6,414 nucleotides of DNA from an uncultured Bacteroidota bacterium (GTDB lineage: Bacteria > Bacteroidota > Bacteroidia > Chitinophagales > Chitinophagaceae): NCBI GenBank assembly GCA_903906615.1, contig CAIVKT010000255.1, positions 1 through 6,414 of the forward strand, given 5' to 3'. Positions within the stretch are counted from its first letter, which is position 1. Each line of letters opens with the position of its first letter. Under the pieces are notes generated by a model. The model did not search any database, had not been told where the DNA came from, and saw only the letters and a program-made list of their open reading frames with translations. Shown here piece by piece: positions 1 through 3,968 of this stretch. The translations under genes were made by a program, and so were the position numbers.

Positions 1-1282
1 CCAGGGTAAAGGTATTTTCTCCCTTTGTCTTTTTGCTGTTGGCGTCGTCAGAGTACATATTTACTACCGAGTCGAAACTTGCACCGCCCTTCAGCATTGC
101 TATAGCGCTGTCCATCCTCGCCTTTGCAGCAGTATCTGTACGCACATCCTGGCTGCCTTGTTTGGTCATCACTATGATGTGCCTTTCTTTAGCAGAGTCC
201 GGCAATGTTTGCTTGTCCACTATTTTTGTCATCCTGTACCCACCGTTCTCAAAATATGGCCCGTAGATTGCGCCTGTTGGCAGGCCCATCAATGTATCCG
301 AATAACGCGACAGGAATGTCTTTTTATTCACATAGGCGCCGGAGAATGAATTGGTCTCATCGCTTTTGCTGTTCACAAAAGATTTGTCGTCTTTCGTTGC
401 GGCAAAGTCTGCTTTGATATCATTGAGCGCATTTACCTGGCGCGCTGTATCTGATGACGATGGGTTGATGTCGAACGATACATATTCTATAGTGCGCGTA
501 GGCTGGTCTGTTTCAAACATAGCAGCATGCTGTTGCATATACGCCTTGATGTCATCGTCAGTTACTTTTATTTCATTATCCGGTATTGATGTGAACGGAA
601 TTTTTACATACCTGATAGATGCTATTGACCCCTGGTCTGCCGCTGTGCGTTTAGCAGCGTACATTGGCGAGTAGATTCCGCCGGTATACATAGCGTTGAA
701 TTTATCAACGCGCGCCATGCGCTTCACATATTCTTTTACTGTTGCCCAGTTCTCAGCAAGTTTACCGGTCGGGTCTATTTTTTGTGGGGCCTCTGCAAGC
801 TGTTGCTCCAGGTACTTGATGATAGACGGATCAAACTGGTTCGTCTGCGAGTTGATGAATATTTTCTGGCCGTCTATCTGGAAGCTCCTGATCATCGGGT
901 GGGCGTTCTGTCCGTAGATCAGTTCCTTCTCTTCATCCTTGGTTACCTGGATGCCGAGCTTATCGCACTGCTCATCGATCACTGTTTCGTAAATAACCAT
1001 CTGCACCACTTGCTCATCCATCTGTGCGCGGGAGGCATCATCAAGCGTACGCGTGTTATTATATACAGCGTTCAGCGTTTCATACTCTTTCAGTCTTTGC
1101 TGGTATACCTTGGGATCTATCTTTGTCCCGTTTACTTTCATCACGTTATTATCGTGGCCGCCGAAGAAGCTTCCGAAAGAACCGTTACGGGCATCAGATA
1201 TGATAAACCCGATCAAAGCGATAGCGATCACGGCACCGGCTATTTTTCCGTACCTGTTTCTGATAGTTTGTATTACAGACAT
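1..1282 (-). CDS. PpiD/SurA-like peptidyl-prolyl cis-trans isomerase, N-terminal part (runs off the left edge)
   Basis: Reading the minus strand from the ATG at 1282-1280 gives 427 uninterrupted codons to the window edge, so the C-terminus is missing. The protein starts MSVIQTIRNRYGKIAG and has a basic N-terminus (R8, R10, K13) followed by one hydrophobic segment at about residues 14-28. This predicts an inner-membrane anchor with the rest in the periplasm. Residues about 30-200 look like a SurA/PpiD N-terminal chaperone domain (VNGTKIDPKVYQQRL, then helical charged sequence). From about residue 365 the sequence KERHIIVMTK, then KARMDSAIAMLKGGASFDSV, matches the start of a parvulin (PpiC-type) rotamase domain. 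By family knowledge such proteins help fold outer-membrane and secreted proteins; Bacteroidetes members are usually about 700 residues, so roughly 60% is present. It is transcribed away from the gene at 1740. The family is confident; the exact name PpiD is less so. Confidence 0.88.
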   Translation of the reverse strand, partial: MSVIQTIRNRYGKIAGAVIAIALIGFIISDARNGSFGSFFGGHDNNVMKVNGTKIDPKVYQQRLKEYETLNAVYNNTRTLDDASRAQMDEQVVQMVIYETVIDEQCDKLGIQVTKDEEKELIYGQNAHPMIRSFQIDGQKIFINSQTNQFDPSIIKYLEQQLAEAPQKIDPTGKLAENWATVKEYVKRMARVDKFNAMYTGGIYSPMYAAKRTAADQGSIASIRYVKIPFTSIPDNEIKVTDDDIKAYMQQHAAMFETDQPTRTIEYVSFDINPSSSDTARQVNALNDIKADFAATKDDKSFVNSKSDETNSFSGAYVNKKTFLSRYSDTLMGLPTGAIYGPYFENGGYRMTKIVDKQTLPDSAKERHIIVMTKQGSQDVRTDTAAKARMDSAIAMLKGGASFDSVVNMYSDDANSKKTKGENTFTL

Positions 1283-1315
1283 TGTTAGATTTTATTACTT
1301 TTTTTATAAGGACGG

Positions 1316-1323
1316 CAAATTTA
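1316..1323 (-). promoter_or_regulatory. Candidate Bacteroidetes -7 promoter box for the isomerase gene
   Basis: On the minus strand this reads TAAATTTG, an exact match to the Bacteroidetes -7 consensus TAnnTTTG. It lies 33 bp upstream of the ATG at 1282, which would leave a leader of roughly 25 nt. I see no convincing TTTG element at the -33 spacing, so the call rests on one box. Confidence 0.4.
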
Positions 1324-1507
1324 TGCGAAAAATTGGATTTTGTAGCCTTTTTACGGATTATTCCTTTTTATTTTTAAATATAACCATCCGCATTATTTGT
1401 TTGAACACCAATATCCGTTGCTTTCACCCTGTTATATAGGACACAGAAATCTCGGAAATTTAAATGTTGAAAGACTATTGTGAAAACTCTCTCGAACAAG
1501 CGGCGTG

Positions 1508-1532
1508 GGCCTCCCCTTTAGGGGTTGGGGGG
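1508..1532. repeat. C/G-rich inverted element, possible copy of an interspersed repeat
   Basis: The stretch reads GGCCTCCCCTTTAGGGG followed by TTGGGGGG, so a run of C faces runs of G around a TTTA centre (CCCCTTTAGGGG at 1513-1524). From memory, similar short C/G palindromic elements are scattered between genes in many Bacteroidetes genomes and create spurious reading frames with residues such as SPLGVGG, as here. It is not followed by a T run, so it is not an obvious terminator. Confidence 0.4.
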
Positions 1533-1560
1533 TTGAGCGCTGTCCTGAAATCATTATTTT

Positions 1561-1600
1561 CCTTCCACTTCATAGAAATCCCTTCCACCTCATGGAATTT
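1561..1600. repeat. Degenerate tandem pair of 20-bp units
   Basis: Units 1561-1580 (CCTTCCACTTCATAGAAATC) and 1581-1600 (CCTTCCACCTCATGGAATTT) match at 16 of 20 positions and abut directly. The second unit runs into the hairpin at 1593-1621. No function can be assigned. Confidence 0.5.
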
Positions 1601-1621
1601 TGGCACCATGCCACAATTCCA
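1593..1621. repeat. Imperfect inverted repeat (13-bp stem, 3-nt loop)
   Basis: The left arm TGGAATTTTGGCA (1593-1605) and right arm TGCCACAATTCCA (1609-1621) pair at 12 of 13 positions around the loop CCA; the only mismatch is 1600 with 1614. There is no T run on either side, so it is not an intrinsic terminator. It could be a protein-binding palindrome or a structured leader, about 120 bp upstream of the DUF4402 start. Confidence 0.55.
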
Positions 1622-1707
1622 ATCATTTGATTATCAACATTTTATGATTTTGGTACGCCGTTGGTTATATACCTATCAAATCGAAACAATCAAACCAATC
1701 ATAACTC

Positions 1708-1725
1708 TCCCGATAGCTATCGGGA
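1708..1725. repeat. Perfect 18-bp palindrome in the leader of the DUF4402 gene
   Basis: TCCCGATAGCTATCGGGA is fully self-complementary (1708-1716 with 1717-1725) and ends 14 bp before the ATG at 1740, separated by the A-rich stretch CAAAAAACTAAAAA. From memory, the core CCCGATAGCTATCGGG is common between genes in Bacteroidetes, so it may be an interspersed palindrome. Because it lies where a ribosome would load, it could also fold in the mRNA and affect translation, or be an operator; both are inference. Confidence 0.65.
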
Positions 1726-1739
1726 CAAAAAACTAAAAA

Positions 1740-2258
1740 ATGAAAAACATCATCTCTAAAGTATTCGTAGCAGCAGCCATCATCGTAGGTGCATCAGCTA
1801 CTTCTTCTTTCGCTCAGGCTACAGCAACTGCTTCTGCAACTGCTAACATCATCACTCCGATAACAATAGCACTGGTGACCAATATGAATTTCGGTAACAT
1901 TGCAGTATCTCCTACATCAGGCGGTACTGTAGTTCTCGCCCCTGCCAGCACTCGTACCAGCACTGGCGGCGTTACGCTCCCTGCTACTACCGGTACTGTT
2001 GCTGCTGCCAACTTCACCGTATCAGGCGCTACTGGTTACACTTACGCAATCACTTTGCCTACTACTGCTACACTTAGCGATGGTTCTTCGCACACCATGG
2101 GTATGAGCGCTTTCACCAGCACACCATCAGGTACAGGCGTACTCACCGGCGGCTCACAAACACTTACTGTTGGTGCAACTCTTACAGTATCTGCTGCACA
2201 GGCTCCTAACAGCTATACTAACTCTACTGCAGTTCCGGTAACAGTTAACTACAACTAA
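1740..2258 (+). CDS. Exported DUF4402-family protein
   Basis: The gene encodes 172 residues. Residues 1-25 form a signal peptide (MKNIISKVFVAAAIIVGASA, with probable cleavage after SFA or SFAQ). The mature part matches the DUF4402 pattern: ANIITPITI and MNFGNIAVS near the start, GGTVVLAP then GGVTLPATTGTVAAANFTVSG in the middle, YAITLP, QTLTVGATLTVSAAQ and the terminal PVTVNYN. The family is small, secreted and predicted all-beta; its molecular role is not established, and a surface or fibre-subunit-like role is only a guess. The mature chain is rich in Ala, Thr, Ser and Gly and contains no Lys, Glu, Cys or Trp and only one Arg and one Asp. The start is fixed by the signal peptide. The leader lacks a Shine-Dalgarno sequence and carries an 18-bp palindrome 14 bp upstream. 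It is monocistronic, with a strong terminator 89 bp downstream. Confidence 0.88.
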   Translation: MKNIISKVFVAAAIIVGASATSSFAQATATASATANIITPITIALVTNMNFGNIAVSPTSGGTVVLAPASTRTSTGGVTLPATTGTVAAANFTVSGATGYTYAITLPTTATLSDGSSHTMGMSAFTSTPSGTGVLTGGSQTLTVGATLTVSAAQAPNSYTNSTAVPVTVNYN

Positions 2259-2347
2259 TCTTATAGTAGATAGTAGTTAGTCCCGAACCTAAAAGTCTTT
2301 ACATCATTCAATATAAAAACATTTAACTCGGTTTGAGTAAACAATGG

Positions 2348-2377
2348 CCTTCCCCCAGTCTTGGGGGAGGGTTTTTT
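2348..2377 (+). terminator. Intrinsic terminator of the DUF4402 gene
   Basis: The arms CCTTCCCCCA (2348-2357) and TGGGGGAGGG (2362-2371) form a 10-bp stem with one G-T wobble around the loop GTCT, followed directly by six T (2372-2377). It ends transcription of the gene at 1740 about 90 bp before the first DnaA box, shielding the origin from rightward readthrough. Confidence 0.9.
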
Positions 2378-2465
2378 GCTTTTACAGTATCCCGCGCAGG
2401 AAATTTGAGGTATTCATACAGTACATCTTTCATGGTATGGTTTTTTTATTGTTATTCTTTCTGTG

Positions 2466-2474
2466 TGTGGATAA
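2466..2474 (-). promoter_or_regulatory. DnaA box, exact consensus
   Basis: Plus strand TGTGGATAA, the reverse complement of TTATCCACA. It is the leftmost box, set apart from the main cluster by about 127 bp. Confidence 0.8.
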
Positions 2475-2601
2475 CTGTGTGTTCGCGCTGTAAATATTTA
2501 GGGCAAATGCTGATAACTAATTAATTGACTGGCGTTTAGCTGAGTTATCCCATCGTTTCCCGATTTTCTAACAGCGTTCTACGATATTAAGATTGTGCTT
2601 T

Positions 2602-2610
2602 TTACCCACA
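2602..2610 (+). promoter_or_regulatory. DnaA box, one mismatch (TTACCCACA)
   Basis: Differs from the consensus only at position 4 (C for T). It is in the same orientation as the exact box starting 16 bp further on. Confidence 0.7.
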
Positions 2611-2617
2611 CCGTTCC

Positions 2618-2626
2618 TTATCCACA
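2618..2626 (+). promoter_or_regulatory. DnaA box, exact consensus
   Basis: Reads TTATCCACA. A weaker match, CAATCCACA (2625-2633), begins 7 bp later in the same orientation and overlaps it by 2 bp, as if the box were partly duplicated. Confidence 0.85.
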
Positions 2627-2671
2627 ATCCACACTTTTTTTGTGAGATTAGCTTGTTTATTGCTTTTCGGC

Positions 2672-2680
2672 TGTGGGTAA
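2672..2680 (-). promoter_or_regulatory. DnaA box, one mismatch (TTACCCACA on minus strand)
   Basis: Plus strand TGTGGGTAA. It begins 22 bp (about two helical turns) before the exact box at 2694-2702 and has the same orientation, which would place both on one face of the DNA. Confidence 0.7.
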
Positions 2681-2693
2681 TGGTATAAATGTT

Positions 2694-2702
2694 TGTGGAT
2701 AA
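2694..2702 (-). promoter_or_regulatory. DnaA box, exact consensus
   Basis: Plus strand TGTGGATAA. With the box at 2672 it faces the plus-oriented pair at 2602 and 2618. Confidence 0.85.
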
Positions 2703-2753
2703 AGTAGCTGATCGCATATCCGCAATAGGAGCAGAAAATTTTATTCCCCATTT

Positions 2754-2817
2754 CCACACCCTTAATAATAGTACTTAAAGTTTTTAAAAAAATAAAATAC
2801 TATTAATAGGAGTGTGG
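2754..2817. other. Putative DNA unwinding element inside an imperfect inverted repeat
   Basis: Positions 2761-2810 have only 7 G or C in 50 bp (14%). The 20-bp arms 2754-2773 and 2798-2817 are inverted copies matching at 17 of 20 positions around a 24-bp A/T centre. Their outer ends are CCACAC and GTGTGG, parts of the boxes at 2750-2758 and 2813-2821. Reading the minus strand from the right-hand box gives TTACCCACA, CTC, CTA, TTA, which resembles the box, short GC-containing spacer and DnaA-trio order of the bacterial basal unwinding system. The trio reading is inference from a short match. Confidence 0.65.
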
Positions 2818-2821
2818 GTAA
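2813..2821 (-). promoter_or_regulatory. DnaA box next to the unwinding element, one mismatch
   Basis: Plus strand TGTGGGTAA, again the TTACCCACA variant. It directly borders the AT-rich block, so it is the box best placed to nucleate melting. It also lies 33 bp upstream of the candidate nadA -7 box, so bound DnaA could affect nadA transcription. Confidence 0.7.
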
Positions 2822-2854
2822 GTGGACGGAAAACGGTTTGTTCTGCATTTTAAG

Positions 2855-2862
2855 TAATTTTG
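2855..2862 (+). promoter_or_regulatory. Candidate Bacteroidetes -7 promoter box for nadA
   Basis: TAATTTTG matches TAnnTTTG exactly and lies 22 bp before the nadA ATG, implying a short leader. A TTTG at 2837-2840 is only 14 bp upstream, shorter than the usual gap to the -33 element, so the upstream half is uncertain. Confidence 0.45.
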
Positions 2863-2884
2863 TTCAACTATATTTTACATCTGT

Positions 2885-3880
2885 ATGGATACGGATACAC
2901 TGCAACAGGTTGGTTTTTTAGATATGGACATAGATCCGTCGCTTGATCTTTTTGATGAGATCAATAAATTGAAAAAAGAAAAGAACGCTATAGTACTCGC
3001 GCACTACTACCAGGAGCCGGATATACAAGATATAGCAGACTACATTGGCGACAGCCTGGGCCTGGCGCAGAAGGCTGCTACTACTGATGCGGAGATCATT
3101 GTTTTTGCAGGCGTTCATTTTATGGCGGAGACAGCCAAGATTCTCAACCCACACAAAAAAGTTCTGCTGCCCGATCTCCGTGCCGGTTGTTCTTTAAGTG
3201 ATAGTTGTCCGCCAACTTTGTTTAAAGCATTCAAAGACAAACATCCCGATCATCTCGTTATTTCTTACATCAATTGTTCTGCCGGTATAAAAGCATTAAG
3301 CGATATTATTTGCACATCATCAAATGCTCAACAGATAGTGGAGAGTTTACCCAAAGAGCAGAAGATTATTTTTGCACCGGATAAAAACCTGGGCGGTTAC
3401 ATCAATAAAAAGACCGGCAGAGATATGTTGCTTTGGAATGGCGCATGTATGGTGCATGAAATATTTTCTACAGAGAAGATAACCAAATTAAAGAACAGAA
3501 ACCCGGATGCAAAACTTATAGCGCACCCTGAGTGTGAAGAAGCTGTATTAAAGCTGGCAGATTTTATTGGCTCTACAACCCAATTATTAAAATACGCGGA
3601 AAAAGATAGCGCGGGTTCTTTCATTGTAGCTACCGAGGCAGGTATCTTGCATAAGATGAGGCAAAATGCACCTCAAAAGACATTTATAGCTGCACCACCC
3701 GATAATTCCTGTGCGTGTAACGACTGCCCGCATATGAAGCTCAATACATTGGAAAAACTATATTTATGTATGAAATATGAACAGCCGGAGATCACTATGG
3801 ATGAAGACATCCGGCTCGCTTCAAAGATACCAATTGACCGCATGTTGCAATTAAGTACGCAGTTAGGTTTAATTGGTTAA
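2885..3880 (+). CDS. nadA: Quinolinate synthase NadA
   Basis: The gene encodes 331 residues. The enzyme condenses iminoaspartate with dihydroxyacetone phosphate to quinolinate in cytoplasmic de novo NAD synthesis and needs a [4Fe-4S] cluster. Family signatures are clear: [22 protein letters not shown] (residues 36-57), then [16 protein letters not shown] (74-89), GCSLSDSC (101-108), YINCSA (128-133), [10 protein letters not shown] (164-173), GACMVHEIF (186-194), HPEC (214-217), ATEAGI (249-254) and [13 protein letters not shown] (276-288). By family comparison the likely cluster ligands are C102, C188 and C281. The length is normal for the compact NadA form. The first ATG places the core at the expected distance. 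There is no Shine-Dalgarno sequence. nadB and nadC are not in the window, so it is not in a nad operon here. The start is only 63 bp from the last DnaA box. Confidence 0.97.
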   Translation: MDTDTLQQVGFLDMDIDPSLDLFDEINKLKKEKNAIVLAHYYQEPDIQDIADYIGDSLGLAQKAATTDAEIIVFAGVHFMAETAKILNPHKKVLLPDLRAGCSLSDSCPPTLFKAFKDKHPDHLVISYINCSAGIKALSDIICTSSNAQQIVESLPKEQKIIFAPDKNLGGYINKKTGRDMLLWNGACMVHEIFSTEKITKLKNRNPDAKLIAHPECEEAVLKLADFIGSTTQLLKYAEKDSAGSFIVATEAGILHKMRQNAPQKTFIAAPPDNSCACNDCPHMKLNTLEKLYLCMKYEQPEITMDEDIRLASKIPIDRMLQLSTQLGLIG

Positions 3881-3937
3881 AAAAAAGCAAATATCTACCT
3901 GTTTTAAGTTATTTTTTTATTATTTCAGAATATCACC

Positions 3938-3945
3938 TAATTTAG
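3938..3945 (+). promoter_or_regulatory. Weak candidate -7 box for the T9SS protein gene
   Basis: TAATTTAG differs from TAnnTTTG at one base and lies 23 bp before the ATG at 3969. The 88-bp gap after nadA has no terminator hairpin, so readthrough from nadA could supply expression instead. Confidence 0.25.
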
Positions 3946-3968
3946 CCACAAATTCGAAAACATTTTTT

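Larger units (their letters stand above)
1283..1739. other. Divergent intergenic region with small repeats, no supportable gene
   Basis: This gap of 457 bp separates the leftward isomerase gene from the rightward DUF4402 gene and must hold both promoters. The only plus-strand open frame (1464-1736) translates through repeats and palindromes, has no recognisable domain and is not believed coding. The region holds a C/G-rich inverted element (1508-1532), a degenerate 20-bp tandem repeat (1561-1600), an imperfect 13-bp hairpin (1593-1621) and a perfect 18-bp palindrome (1708-1725), listed separately. I could not identify a convincing promoter for the gene at 1740. Confidence 0.6.
2461..2825. other. 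oriC: Putative chromosomal replication origin (oriC): DnaA-box cluster plus AT-rich unwinding region
   Basis: This non-coding stretch contains three exact DnaA boxes (TTATCCACA: 2466-2474 minus, 2618-2626 plus, 2694-2702 minus). Three more carry the same single change, TTACCCACA (2602-2610 plus, 2672-2680 minus, 2813-2821 minus). Weaker 7-of-9 matches lie at 2625-2633 (CAATCCACA), 2716-2724 (ATATCCGCA) and 2750-2758 (ATTTCCACA). An extremely AT-rich block at 2761-2810 lies among the right-hand boxes. By established knowledge, DnaA binds such boxes and melts an adjacent AT-rich element to start replication. Flanking genes diverge from it (leftward at 1282, rightward at 2885 and 3969). No dnaA, dnaN, rpmH or mnmG is present; that absence does not count against it, because origins are not always beside dnaA. 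A DnaA-titrating or regulatory cluster is the main alternative. Confidence 0.85.

Noticed and set aside
33..1439. Several plus-strand open frames opposite the isomerase gene
   Set aside because: They are antisense shadows of the continuous minus-strand gene, which has clear membrane-anchor and parvulin features.
1650..1668. Possible sigma-54 promoter (TTGGTACGCCGTTGGTT) upstream of the DUF4402 gene
   Set aside because: The -24 GG is present, but at the required spacing the -12 GC is GT, and the TTGC element is one base out of register. Too weak to call.
1464..1736. Open frame of 90 codons on the plus strand
   Set aside because: It reads through a C/G palindromic element, a tandem repeat, a hairpin and a perfect palindrome. 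The product has no recognisable domain, and the frame ends just before the DUF4402 start.
2264..2280. Run of TAG triplets just after the DUF4402 stop codon, considered as a DnaA-trio
   Set aside because: The nearest DnaA box is almost 190 bp away; the trio needs an adjacent box.
2545..2553. TTATCCCAT as a further DnaA box
   Set aside because: It matches only 6 of 9 positions and lacks the CCACA half, so it was left out of the box list.
2333..2759. Small open frames overlapping the terminator and the DnaA-box cluster
   Set aside because: They have no domain or plausible start context and pass through terminator and origin elements.
3873..3968. TTG start extending the T9SS protein by 32 residues into the end of nadA
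   Set aside because: The ATG at 3969 begins an ideal signal peptide. The extension would bury it and reads through an A/T-rich spacer with promoter-like sequence.
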